DNA of 44,176 bases. Origin: a virus. This document shows positions 7,809 to 14,546 of the stretch, one piece after another (the stretch's first letter is position 1; each line of letters opens with the position of its first letter). The DNA lies in IMG/VR virus record IMGVR_UViG_3300010296_000014, positions 1 through 44,176 of that record. The stretch is one strand, 5' to 3'. The notes under the pieces were generated by a model, which ran no database searches, was not told where the DNA came from, and saw nothing but the letters and a program-made list of their open reading frames with translations. The translations under genes and the position numbers were made by a program.

Positions 7809-9561
7809 TCTACTAGGCATACTAATAATCTTAGGGATACCTTTAGTCTATCAGTGGAGCATTGTTGATGTCATAAAGCTCAGGACATTTGACGCTCTAG
7901 TTCCTGAGTATCAGGAATCAGGCAACTTTGTGATCCTAAATATTACAGAAGAAGATGTAGAAAGAGAGGGTGGATATCCTCTTCCAAGGGAGAGACTAGC
8001 AGAGATCCAAATAACATTGCTGCAGAAAGGAGCTATAGGTGTAGCTTGGGGGATCTCATTTCCGCAACCTGACAGACTAGGTGGTGATGAATACTTTGCT
8101 CAATCACTAGGCTATGCACCTTCTGTCTTAGCTATGTTTGCTGATAAGAGTGGAACATTTCCAAAAACAACAGGAACAATAATCAAAGGTCCTGAAAAAG
8201 GTGGTATAGTTTTAGAGGGAGTTAAGGAAAACCTGAACACTCTAGGAAATAATACATTGCAGGGTTTAGCCATTGCTCCCACCGAATCTGATCAACTGGT
8301 CAGAAGAATACCTCTCCTAGCTTCAGCACCTGACGGGTGGATTCCTTCCTTTGCAACACAAATCTATAAGTCTCTTTTTGATGTCAAATCATACATCATC
8401 ACTACAAATGATAATGGTATCCAAGAGATATCAATCAGGGGAATACCGCCAGTCAAGACAGACAGCTTAGGCAGGAAATGGATCTCATGGGTCAAGACCT
8501 CAGAAACTAATCTACAGGATATGGAAGTAGCAGGACGCTATGTGATTGTAGGTGTCACTGCTTCAGGTGTTATGCCACAAATAGCAACGCCAGTTGGACT
8601 ATTAGAACCTCATAAGATCCAAGCAGCTCTTGCAGAATCAATCTTAATTCAGGACTCACCATATATTCCTGACTGGTCTTTAGCTGTAGAGCTAGGTATT
8701 TTTGTGCTCTCAGTGGCTCTAATTTGGATTCTAACGAGCTATTTTGGTATAACTGGCGTGTTAGTATCAGCTATATCAATAATGTCTCTGACGGCATTTG
8801 GTGGCTTCAAGCTAATATCTAGCGGTCTTTTAGTAGATGTCACATGGTCTCTGATATCGCAGTTCATCACTGGAGCTATAGGTTTCTATTTAAGGTTTAG
8901 AGAGCAATACAAGCTCCGTCAGCAAATCAAGAAACAGTTTGAGCATTACCTAGACCCACGCCAAATAAAGCAGCTACAGGACAAACCTGAGCTTCTAAAG
9001 CTAGGTGGAGAGCGTAGAAGGTGCACTTATATCTTCACGGATCTGCGTGGATTTACAGCTTTATCAGAAAAGATAGGTCCTGATAAGGTCACTTATATTA
9101 TGAATAGGGTGCTCTCAGCTCAAGTAAAAGCCATTCATAAGCATGGCGGAATGACGGACAAGTTCATTGGGGACGCAGGAATGTTCATAATGGGAGCTCC
9201 CTTGGACATGGAAGGACATGAAATAAAGGCTTATGAAGCTGCAGTAGATCTCATAGATAATGTTAAGAAGGTCTCAGAGGAGCTAGAAGCTGAAGGTTTA
9301 CCACCAGTGGCAATAGGTGTAGGTATCAATACTGGAACAGCTATAGTCGGAAATATGGGATCAGAAACTAGATTTGATTATTCAGCAATAGGAGATCCAG
9401 TCAATGTAGCAGCAAGACTAGAATCAGCTACAAAAGAAAGGGGTGTAGATATTCTGATAGGTGAAGAGACAGAGAAATATTGTGGATATCACCTCAAAGA
9501 GCTTGAGCCAATTATGGTCAAAGGTAAAAGCGAACCCCTCAAGATCTACACTTTCAAGTGA
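7780..9561 (+). CDS. CHASE2-domain transmembrane adenylate cyclase
   Basis: Predicted to make cAMP in the cytoplasm in response to a periplasmic signal. With the start at 7780 (GGGAG five bases upstream; an ATG at 7765 is less well placed) it has 593 residues. The order is a membrane helix (about 7-25), a periplasmic CHASE2 domain (about 30-295), three membrane helices (about 298-370), a linker, and a class III cyclase domain (about 410-593). Catalytic residues look intact: FTDLRGFT (Asp421), KFIGD (Lys461, Asp465), AIGD (Asp539) and VNVAAR (Asn542, Arg546). Lys and Asp at the base-selecting positions favour ATP over GTP. It follows the FecR-domain gene directly. Confidence 0.92.
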   Translation: MLSKLSKAVSLLGILIILGIPLVYQWSIVDVIKLRTFDALVPEYQESGNFVILNITEEDVEREGGYPLPRERLAEIQITLLQKGAIGVAWGISFPQPDRLGGDEYFAQSLGYAPSVLAMFADKSGTFPKTTGTIIKGPEKGGIVLEGVKENLNTLGNNTLQGLAIAPTESDQLVRRIPLLASAPDGWIPSFATQIYKSLFDVKSYIITTNDNGIQEISIRGIPPVKTDSLGRKWISWVKTSETNLQDMEVAGRYVIVGVTASGVMPQIATPVGLLEPHKIQAALAESILIQDSPYIPDWSLAVELGIFVLSVALIWILTSYFGITGVLVSAISIMSLTAFGGFKLISSGLLVDVTWSLISQFITGAIGFYLRFREQYKLRQQIKKQFEHYLDPRQIKQLQDKPELLKLGGERRRCTYIFTDLRGFTALSEKIGPDKVTYIMNRVLSAQVKAIHKHGGMTDKFIGDAGMFIMGAPLDMEGHEIKAYEAAVDLIDNVKKVSEELEAEGLPPVAIGVGINTGTAIVGNMGSETRFDYSAIGDPVNVAARLESATKERGVDILIGEETEKYCGYHLKELEPIMVKGKSEPLKIYTFK

Positions 9562-9592
9562 TTTTATATGACAGATCGGATATACTTTTGAA

Positions 9593-10009
9593 ATGGGAAT
9601 GAAACTATCTCTAATATTAGGCGGTCTATTACTTGTCAGCGTAGCAGGATCAGCTTGGTATATTGATAGATTGTTAGATGAGATCTCAGTTCTCAAAGGC
9701 AACGCAATCACATTAGAAAATCAGATAGAACAACAAAACGCTGCAATCAAAAAGCACATAGAAAACGCAAAGACACTACAAGAAAACAACAATAAATTAT
9801 CAGCACAAAATCAAGAGAGTGCTAGAGAGGTGCAGAAGCTCAGAAATACTTTTGCTAACCATGACCTTGACGCACTGGCAATAGCAAAACCTCAGCTCAT
9901 AGAAAACAGAGTCAATAAAGCTGTAGCTAGATTGAAAAATGAGCTTATACAAATCACTGATCCAAACCAATTTGACGAGAAAGATGAAGAACCTAATAAC
10001 GATTCTTAG
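9593..10009 (+). CDS. i-spanin (Rz-like inner-membrane lysis protein)
   Basis: A 138-residue type II membrane protein. An N-terminal helix (about 4-25) is followed by a long coiled coil (about 30-85, LENQIEQQNAAIKKH onward) and a conserved-looking tail, DALAIAKPQLIENRVNKA. This is the architecture of the inner-membrane spanin that joins an outer-membrane lipoprotein to fuse the two membranes at the end of lysis. The o-spanin gene starts inside its last codons in another frame, the usual overlapping Rz/Rz1 layout. The start at 9593 is preferred; another ATG follows at 9599. Confidence 0.8.
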   Translation: MGMKLSLILGGLLLVSVAGSAWYIDRLLDEISVLKGNAITLENQIEQQNAAIKKHIENAKTLQENNNKLSAQNQESAREVQKLRNTFANHDLDALAIAKPQLIENRVNKAVARLKNELIQITDPNQFDEKDEEPNNDS

Positions 10010-10355
10010 TCTAACGGCTCTGATACAGGGGTGCTCTATGATCCCTACGCAGACCAAACCCGTTGAAGTGGTCACGATTGCAGAGCCAATGCCAATCTAT
10101 CACCCACCTCTCCCCCTAGAAGTGCAATTAGTTGATGTTGATTGGACAGTCTTAACGCCTGATCTGATGGCAGAGTATCTCAAAATGCTTGAAGAAGGCT
10201 CTGCACCGCAGACCGCTTACTATGCTTTGACCTCTAAAGAATATGAAAATCTGTCTATGAATATGGCAGAACTTAAAAGATATCTTAAGGATAGTATCCA
10301 TATCATTGAATTTTATAGAGAATATGGAAAGGAAGAAGAAGAGACAAAGGACTAA
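9984..10355 (+). CDS. o-spanin (Rz1-like outer-membrane lipoprotein)
   Basis: A 123-residue lipoprotein. The ATG at 9984 gives a clean signal, MKNLITILSLTALIQGC, with lipobox IQGC (Cys17). A longer frame from 9939 would bury the signal. A proline-rich stretch follows (EPMPIYHPPLPLEVQ), typical of Rz1-type spanins, then a helical C-terminus. It overlaps the i-spanin gene by 26 bases in a different frame. It is longer than lambda Rz1 but similar in plan to spanins of marine phages. Confidence 0.8.
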   Translation: MKNLITILSLTALIQGCSMIPTQTKPVEVVTIAEPMPIYHPPLPLEVQLVDVDWTVLTPDLMAEYLKMLEEGSAPQTAYYALTSKEYENLSMNMAELKRYLKDSIHIIEFYREYGKEEEETKD

Positions 10356-10401
10356 ATAATTGGTAATATTTAGAAACCATTAATAAAAACGGGAGAAAAT
10401 T

Positions 10402-10569
10402 ATGTTTGGATTTATTGGAGAATGGTTAGGAATCATCACTGGAGTTGTTTGTGCAGCTTCAATCATTTGTGCACTAACACCAACACCTAAAGATGACGCA
10501 ATGATAGGAAAGCTATACAAAATGATAGAGCTCTTAGCGTTCAATATAGGTAAGGCAAAAGACAAATAG
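10402..10569 (+). CDS. 55-residue membrane protein of a widespread phage family
   Basis: A short gene preceded by GGGAG at 10391. The protein starts MFGFIGEWLGIITGVVCAAS with one hydrophobic segment (about 8-26). It continues TPTPKDDAMIGKLYKMIELL, ending in NIGKAK. The TPTPKDD...GKLYK...NIGKAK pattern is one I associate with short uncharacterised phage membrane proteins next to lysis genes. A holin or antiholin role is possible. It is the last gene before the intrinsic terminator. Confidence 0.7.
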   Translation: MFGFIGEWLGIITGVVCAASIICALTPTPKDDAMIGKLYKMIELLAFNIGKAKDK

Positions 10570-10576
10570 TCAGGGG

Positions 10577-10602
10577 AGAGGTGCAGAAGCACCTTTTTTT
10601 TT
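10577..10602 (+). terminator. Intrinsic terminator after the fibre-curli-spanin operon
   Basis: The inverted repeat AGGTGC / GCACCT (10579-10584 and 10589-10594) with an AGAA loop is followed by nine T. It lies 7 bases after the preceding stop and directly before the ATG at 10605, so it probably limits readthrough into the nuclease and endolysin genes. Confidence 0.85.
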
Positions 10603-10604
10603 AG

Positions 10605-10979
10605 ATGAAAGTAGAACCATTTGTATATAACGCTGAGATAGACCGAATAGTAGACGGGGATACCCTTGACTGCATAATAGATCTTGGCTACTCAGTGAAG
10701 CTACACAAACAAAGAGTAAGGCTTGTTGGTATAGACACGCCTGAATCAAGAACACGGGATCTAGCAGAAAAGAAGCTAGGTCTAGCAGCAAAACAAAGAC
10801 TCAAAGAGTTGTGCGGTGAACGCATAATTCTCAAATCACATGGCAAAGGAAAATATGGGCGGATCTTGGGTGAGATCTTTACTGAAGATGGTGAAGATAT
10901 TTGCAAGATTCTTATTAAAGAAGGTCACGCAGTTGAATATTGGGGTGGCAAAAAGACAAAAGTATGGGGTGATTATTAA
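10605..10979 (+). CDS. Thermonuclease (staphylococcal nuclease-like)
   Basis: A 124-residue single-domain nuclease predicted to cut DNA or RNA with calcium. It has the SNase signature VDGDT (Asp19), then RLVGIDTPES, giving Arg39, Asp44 and Glu47 as equivalents of Arg35, Asp40 and Glu43 of the staphylococcal enzyme. GKYGRILGE supplies Arg86 for Arg87. No signal peptide is visible, so it acts in the cytoplasm, perhaps on host DNA. It follows the terminator with almost no leader; one base separates it from the endolysin gene. Confidence 0.88.
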   Translation: MKVEPFVYNAEIDRIVDGDTLDCIIDLGYSVKLHKQRVRLVGIDTPESRTRDLAEKKLGLAAKQRLKELCGERIILKSHGKGKYGRILGEIFTEDGEDICKILIKEGHAVEYWGGKKTKVWGDY

Positions 10980-10980
10980 A

Positions 10981-11424
10981 ATGAAAACATCACAAGAAGG
11001 TATAGAACTAATAAAAAAATTTGAAGGCTTGGAATTAGAAGCCTATAGATGTGCAGCTGATGTGCTTACAATCGGCTATGGGCATACTGAAGGTGTCAAA
11101 GAAGGTGACACAATAGAAGCAGCTGAAGCGGAACAGATCCTAAAAAATGATCTTTGTATCTATGAAGAAGCAGTAGAAAATGCAGTGACAGCTCCTCTAT
11201 CTCAGCACCAGTTTGACGCTTTGGTAGCATGGACATTCAACCTAGGAGCAGGAAATCTAAGCAGCTCTACAATGCTCAGAGTATTAAACGAAGGCAAGTA
11301 TGAAGAAGTGCCACATCAAATGAAGCGTTGGAACAAAGCAGGTGGTCAGGTCCTAGAAGGATTGGTCAGACGCAGACAAGCTGAAGCATTACTGTTTGAA
11401 GGACAGGAATGGCATAATGTCTAA
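10981..11424 (+). CDS. Endolysin, GH24 lysozyme
   Basis: A 147-residue peptidoglycan hydrolase (N-acetylmuramidase) of the phage lysozyme family. The ATG at 10981 is one base after the previous stop; upstream in-frame starts would overlap the nuclease gene needlessly. KKFEGLELEAYRCAADVLTIGYGHT shows the E-x8-C-x5-T catalytic arrangement (Glu15, Cys24, Thr30), a known variant of E-x8-D-x5-T. The family segment FDALVAWTFNLG and the C-terminal GLVRRRQAEALLF are also present. There is no obvious export signal, so release would need a holin. Confidence 0.92.
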   Translation: MKTSQEGIELIKKFEGLELEAYRCAADVLTIGYGHTEGVKEGDTIEAAEAEQILKNDLCIYEEAVENAVTAPLSQHQFDALVAWTFNLGAGNLSSSTMLRVLNEGKYEEVPHQMKRWNKAGGQVLEGLVRRRQAEALLFEGQEWHNV

Positions 11425-11617
11425 ACAATGGGAAGGCGGAAAAGGATCACGCAGAAGAAACGAGAACCACAAAGCCTACAACCAAAATTGGGACATAATT
11501 TTTGACAAGGAAGATAGTAGAATGTCAGACGGATTTAAAGATTTAGCATTAATGTTGGAAGGCTTAGATAAAGATCTAAGGAAATTATATCAATGGATAA
11601 GGAATGGCTTTAAGTAA
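11417..11617 (+). CDS. Short conserved phage protein (MSKQWEGGKGSRRR family)
   Basis: A 66-residue protein starting at ATG 11417 inside the endolysin gene end. The N-terminus, MSKQWEGGKGSRRRNENHKA followed by YNQNWDIIF, matches a short protein found in many T7-like and cyanophage genomes; its function is unknown to me. The basic Gly/Arg-rich start suggests nucleic-acid contact, which is inference only. The C-terminal half is helical. Confidence 0.65.
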   Translation: MSKQWEGGKGSRRRNENHKAYNQNWDIIFDKEDSRMSDGFKDLALMLEGLDKDLRKLYQWIRNGFK

Positions 11618-11855
11618 AACTCAAACGAAAAGACTAGGCGGTCTCCTTTCTGTTATGTTTAAAGATAGTCTCCCTTCTGAGGTTCTCACGGATCTTATAA
11701 GGGAAGGATATGTTGAGGTCTTAGAGAATGATTGTATTCTCTCTGACAAGGGCAAAGACGAAAAGACACGCCTTTGCACCCTTGCAGGATTGAACATCAA
11801 CTATAAATCTGAGATAACGGAAAAAAACCGATCTGCAGAATTAGCTAAAGACTGA
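11604..11855 (+). CDS. Small unrecognised protein
   Basis: An 83-residue protein overlapping the previous gene by 14 bases and ending inside a convergent gene on the other strand. Residues 20-45 (LPSEVLTDLIREGYVEV) could be a short helix-turn-helix-like unit. No family is recognised. It is the last gene of the rightward operon. Confidence 0.5.
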   Translation: MALSKTQTKRLGGLLSVMFKDSLPSEVLTDLIREGYVEVLENDCILSDKGKDEKTRLCTLAGLNINYKSEITEKNRSAELAKD

Positions 11856-12074
11856 TTTATTTAAAGCGTCAGTCTTAATCTGTTCTAAACGCTTATACCC
11901 GAACATCTTGCGGAATGTATGTCTGCCCTCTTGTTCAAGCATTTCTTCTTCTTTAAATCCATAATCAGCTTCTTTGCGTCTCTCACGATTGACTTCATAT
12001 AGCCATTCATAAAAGTTCTGATCATAGGATTTGGAGTCGTTATACTCATAAGGATTTTGAGCTTCAATTATCAT
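11841..12074 (-). CDS. Small unrecognised acidic/basic protein
   Basis: A 77-residue hydrophilic protein rich in Glu, Lys, Arg and aromatic residues (YDQNFYEWLYEVNRERRKEA). No known domain is seen. It is the last gene of the leftward early operon and overlaps both the convergent rightward gene and the upstream 40-residue gene. Its reading frame, not the shorter overlapping one, continues the operon overlaps. Confidence 0.5.
   Translation of the reverse strand: MIIEAQNPYEYNDSKSYDQNFYEWLYEVNRERRKEADYGFKEEEMLEQEGRHTFRKMFGYKRLEQIKTDALNKSVFS
11848..11876. terminator. Hairpin at convergent gene ends, possible two-way terminator
   Basis: AAGACTGA (11848-11855) and TCAGTCTT (11869-11876) form a perfect 8-base stem with a 13-base loop. 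The stem covers the last codon and stop of the rightward gene; the loop and second arm lie within the end of the leftward gene. T-tracts are weak on both sides, so terminator activity is a guess. Confidence 0.45.
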
Positions 12075-12186
12075 TATTCCCCCTTTTCTTTTTTTTCTCT
12101 TCTACTAAAAGAGTAGATTCCCAAGCAAACCACCCAGTAAATACGAGGATAAAAACAGCTGCAGCTGCGTTGAGAATCTCTCCCAT
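12064..12186 (-). CDS. 40-residue single-pass membrane protein
   Basis: A very short gene: MGEILNAAAAVFILVFTGWF, then AWESTLLVEEKKKKRGNNDN. One hydrophobic helix (about 5-23) is followed by a highly charged tail. It fills the gap between two early genes, starting 4 bases after one stop and overlapping the next start by 11 bases, which supports it being real. Function is unknown. Confidence 0.5.
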   Translation of the reverse strand: MGEILNAAAAVFILVFTGWFAWESTLLVEEKKKKRGNNDN

Positions 12187-12190
12187 CTAA

Positions 12191-12373
12191 TTAATTTAGC
12201 ACTTCTTTGTTCAATTCGCCAAAAAATTCTCTAGCAAATTCCATGTAAGATGTGTGCTCACTTTTGTATATAGCTTGAACCTCATCATAGTTTGGGTGAT
12301 CAGGATCAGCTTTATACCCCATAGAATTAATCTCTTTAATTCTAAGGTCCTTCCAATCTAACACCTTATCCAT
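12191..12373 (-). CDS. Small unrecognised early protein
   Basis: A 60-residue protein (WKDLRIKEINSMGYKADPDH onward), charged and helical, with no recognised domain. Its start overlaps the stop of the upstream gene at 12373, consistent with coupled translation in the leftward early operon. Confidence 0.5.
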   Translation of the reverse strand: MDKVLDWKDLRIKEINSMGYKADPDHPNYDEVQAIYKSEHTSYMEFAREFFGELNKEVLN

Positions 12374-12555
12374 TAGTTGTTCTTCCAGTTAGGAAAGCCA
12401 TTAGGATATTTAAAGGCGTTCTTGAAATCCCTAAGATCTATCGGATCAGTGATCACTTCTTCCATGACCTTGATGATAGGATCTTTCATAGTGAAGCCAT
12501 ATTTTTTCATAAGTCTTGGCATGACTTGATTCCATAGTTTATTTTTCACAAACAT
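12373..12555 (-). CDS. Small unrecognised early protein
   Basis: A 60-residue protein. The ATG at 12555 is chosen because GGAGAAAAAT lies directly upstream, the same leader as two other early genes. The longer frame from 12585 lacks such a site. The sequence (FVKNKLWNQVMPRLMKKYGF) is basic and helical, and no domain is recognised. Confidence 0.55.
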   Translation of the reverse strand: MFVKNKLWNQVMPRLMKKYGFTMKDPIIKVMEEVITDPIDLRDFKNAFKYPNGFPNWKNN

Positions 12556-12565
12556 ATTTTTCTCC

Positions 12566-12871
12566 TTACCATTTCTCAGGGACAACTTCTAACTTGTCCC
12601 CCTTATACCAGTTGATCTCATTTGTCTCCTCATCAGAAACCATGTAAGACCAACTCTTACCTCTCAGCTTCTTACCTAAGCAAGTGCCGAAAAAGGTAGT
12701 CCCTAAGACTCTAACTCTACGCAGCAATAGAGGATCACCATTTGCATTGGTGTCCTCATGCAAGAGCTCATCTAGTTCTTCTTTGTAATGCTTGATACTG
12801 AGCTCATAGCTTTTGATATTAGCTCTCAGCTCATCAATTCTTGCTAATCTTCTTTGTGCTTTCCTATCCAT
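12566..12871 (-). CDS. Unrecognised protein with N-terminal coiled coil
   Basis: A 101-residue protein. Residues 1-40 form a heptad-like charged helix (RRLARIDELRANIKSYELSI). Residues 48-101 look like a small beta domain (RRVRVLGTTFFGTCLGKKLR, then WYKGDKLEVVP). No family is recognised. It overlaps the upstream gene by 8 bases. Confidence 0.55.
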   Translation of the reverse strand: MDRKAQRRLARIDELRANIKSYELSIKHYKEELDELLHEDTNANGDPLLLRRVRVLGTTFFGTCLGKKLRGKSWSYMVSDEETNEINWYKGDKLEVVPEKW

Positions 12872-13091
12872 CTGTCAGCTCCATATCAAAGATCTCAGTG
12901 CCTTCTGCTACATCTTGCTCCCTCATGGTCCTACCATTTCTGACAGTAAGCCTGATCCAACCTTCTTTGAGACCTTCTTCTATTGTGTCAGGATCTTCTA
13001 AAAAAAGATCTAAATCCTGAGCTGAGACTGATCCATCATGGATCATTTCTACTTCCATGTGGACATAAAACTTGGTGTATTTGTGTGACAT
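12864..13091 (-). CDS. Small unrecognised early protein
   Basis: A 75-residue acidic protein (FYVHMEVEMIHDGSVSAQDL, with a LFLEDPDTIEEGLKEGW segment). No domain is recognised. Its start shares base 13091 with the stop of the upstream gene, so it is probably translationally coupled. Confidence 0.5.
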   Translation of the reverse strand: MSHKYTKFYVHMEVEMIHDGSVSAQDLDLFLEDPDTIEEGLKEGWIRLTVRNGRTMREQDVAEGTEIFDMELTDG

Positions 13092-13354
13092 TATGATACC
13101 CCCAGTAGCTTATTGAAGTGATCAACAGTGACTTCCTCACGGATCTTATACTCACCACGATCAACTAAGATGTAGAGCTCTAAAAGAACATCACTCTCAG
13201 CTTCATACCATTGGGAATTATCAGGTAAATCATTCGCCTTCAATGGACAGGCAAATGCAGTTAAAGGTGAACCACTCATCTCATCATATTCTATACAATA
13301 GACAGAACCACTCAGGGATTCGCAGTATTCATTAACATCAAATATGTATCTCAT
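13091..13354 (-). CDS. Small unrecognised early protein, first gene of the distal early operon
   Basis: An 87-residue acidic protein (MRYIFDVNEYCESLSGSVYC). Three Cys lie in the first 40 residues (11, 20, 36), but no clear metal site is formed. It is preceded by an AAGGAG ribosome site and by a strong sigma70-type promoter at 13386-13414, so it is the first gene of the set running down to 11841. Confidence 0.55.
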   Translation of the reverse strand: MRYIFDVNEYCESLSGSVYCIEYDEMSGSPLTAFACPLKANDLPDNSQWYEAESDVLLELYILVDRGEYKIREEVTVDHFNKLLGVS

Positions 13355-13385
13355 TTTATCTCCTTGCTTTGATTAATACCCCTCT

Positions 13386-13414
13386 AATATATGTCTTTTT
13401 GACATAATTGTCAA
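13386..13414 (-). promoter_or_regulatory. Leftward sigma70-type early promoter
   Basis: On the minus strand TTGACA (13414-13409) and TATATT (13391-13386) are separated by exactly 17 bases. It lies 31 bases before the ATG at 13354 and would drive the small early genes down to 11841 with the host polymerase. Confidence 0.75.
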
Positions 13415-13428
13415 TACATAATGACATA

Positions 13429-13446
13429 ATGTTCCATGTGAAACAT
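13429..13446. promoter_or_regulatory. 18-base imperfect palindrome, parS-like operator candidate
   Basis: ATGTTCCATGTGAAACAT has arms ATGTT and AACAT and a CATG core. It sits 14 bases upstream of the -35 of the leftward promoter. Its central 16 bases differ at one position from the chromosomal parS form TGTTCCACGTGAAACA. No parA or parB gene is visible here, so a regulator site is as likely. Confidence 0.5.
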
Positions 13447-13469
13447 TCTAGGATCTGCAGATCGGATTT

Positions 13470-13805
13470 CTAAAAAGGCAGGTCATCATCATGCTCTCTA
13501 AGCCATAGGGTCTCTTCATAGAGCCTTTTAGCTTCTTTTATGCCGTAGTCTTTAGGCAATCCATAATGCTTGAAGAAGCTCTCTTCAGTGCCGTGCTTAG
13601 TGTGTAGCAATCCATGATGGTGATAGCAAAGGGGTATTGTTTCTGCGTCAGAGCTCTTTACACCCATTCTAGGACCAGTAGAGGGACGCAGTAGATGATG
13701 TGCTTGGACTGGCTTATTGCAGCTGTAGAAACCCGCCCTGCTTATTAGGCAGGGCAGCTTTGTGATCCTTTTCAGGTGGTCTTTATCTATGAACCTTTTA
13801 GCCAT
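13470..13805 (-). CDS. HNH-like zinc nuclease with an SSB-type C-terminal tail
   Basis: A 111-residue protein with a Cys/His arrangement typical of small HNH-type phage nucleases: Cys19, Cys29, QAHHLLRP (His36, His37), then PLCYHHHGLLH (Cys60, His62-64, His68). It resembles the DUF968 or NinG-like recombination proteins; exact family assignment is uncertain. The last residues are HDDDLPF, the same form as the SSB C-terminal tip that recruits repair proteins. It lies beside the SSB-like and annealing-protein genes, so a role in recombination or Holliday-junction/DNA-end processing is inferred. Confidence 0.65.
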   Translation of the reverse strand: MAKRFIDKDHLKRITKLPCLISRAGFYSCNKPVQAHHLLRPSTGPRMGVKSSDAETIPLCYHHHGLLHTKHGTEESFFKHYGLPKDYGIKEAKRLYEETLWLREHDDDLPF

Positions 13806-13820
13806 AGATACGAGTATAAC

Positions 13821-14225
13821 CTAAAAAGGAATATCCTCTTCTGAGGAATCATCTGCAGGAAATGCTGCAGGAGCTGCAGAATCTTCCGCAGCTTGAGCTT
13901 GTATTTCACTTACAAGCAACCCAACAGATAGTGAGACATCACCACTATCAGGATTTTGTTGTTCCCAACCACCGAACTTATAGGCAATCTTTTCATGTGT
14001 GATTGGACCGCCAATGTCAGGTGCATTGGGTTTAGACTGATCATCTTTGAGATACAAAAGTCCACAAGATTTTAAGATCTCAAACTTTGGTTTCCCTTGG
14101 ACTTCAGTCTTTAGAATAGTGAAGTATTCATCTTTGCCGTTGATATGTATTGGACCTTTCCAAACTACCTTGGCATTTTGCTCACTCCACATTCTGCCTT
14201 TCAGCTCCTTCTTTTCAAACTCCAT
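13821..14225 (-). CDS. Single-stranded DNA-binding-type protein with SSB-Ct tail
   Basis: A 134-residue protein. The body (about 15-110) is beta-rich (KVVWKGPIHINGKDEYFTIL), compatible with an OB fold. A low-complexity Ala/Pro linker leads to the tip DDSSEEDIPF, the classic SSB ending (acidic run, then Ile/Leu-Pro-Phe). It sits in the replication/recombination operon between the HNH-like and annealing-protein genes. The body is not obviously the standard SSB family, so the call rests on tail and context. The start has the GGAGAAAAATATG leader. Confidence 0.65.
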   Translation of the reverse strand: MEFEKKELKGRMWSEQNAKVVWKGPIHINGKDEYFTILKTEVQGKPKFEILKSCGLLYLKDDQSKPNAPDIGGPITHEKIAYKFGGWEQQNPDSGDVSLSVGLLVSEIQAQAAEDSAAPAAFPADDSSEEDIPF

Positions 14226-14237
14226 ATTTTTCTCCTT

Positions 14238-14546
14238 TTATATTCTTGTAGAGCCTTGATACTCTACGAGTTTGTATTCATAGCCTTTGCTATTTTTTCT
14301 TCTACGCTTGATCACAACCTCTTCATAAGGGTGCAATCCATATTTTGCTCTAGGACCTTCATTTCTGAGATCTCTAATCGCAGCTGAGATTGTTGCTTCA
14401 CCATAATACTTACCAGTATTCTGATTGATCATTTCTTTGATCTCATGGAACATCATGTATCTACCCTTGCGAAGGCAAAGGTAAACACAATCAGTCACGC
14501 TGAGTTTTGACTTAGGCTTTCCTCTTAGAGCTTCAGGCACTGTCAT
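14238..14546 (-). CDS. Winged-helix-like DNA-binding protein
   Basis: A protein of about 102 residues if it starts at 14546 (ATGs at 14552 and 14582 are possible). The central part, MFHEIKEMINQNTGKYYGEA followed by TISAAIRDLRNEG, looks like a winged helix-turn-helix: a first helix, a turn and a recognition helix with Ser/Ala-rich start. A basic strand follows (VVIKRRRKNSKGYEYKLV), which could be the wing. It lies between the SSB-like and annealing-protein genes. A role in replication or regulation is inferred; no precise family is recognised. Confidence 0.55.
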   Translation of the reverse strand: MTVPEALRGKPKSKLSVTDCVYLCLRKGRYMMFHEIKEMINQNTGKYYGEATISAAIRDLRNEGPRAKYGLHPYEEVVIKRRRKNSKGYEYKLVEYQGSTRI

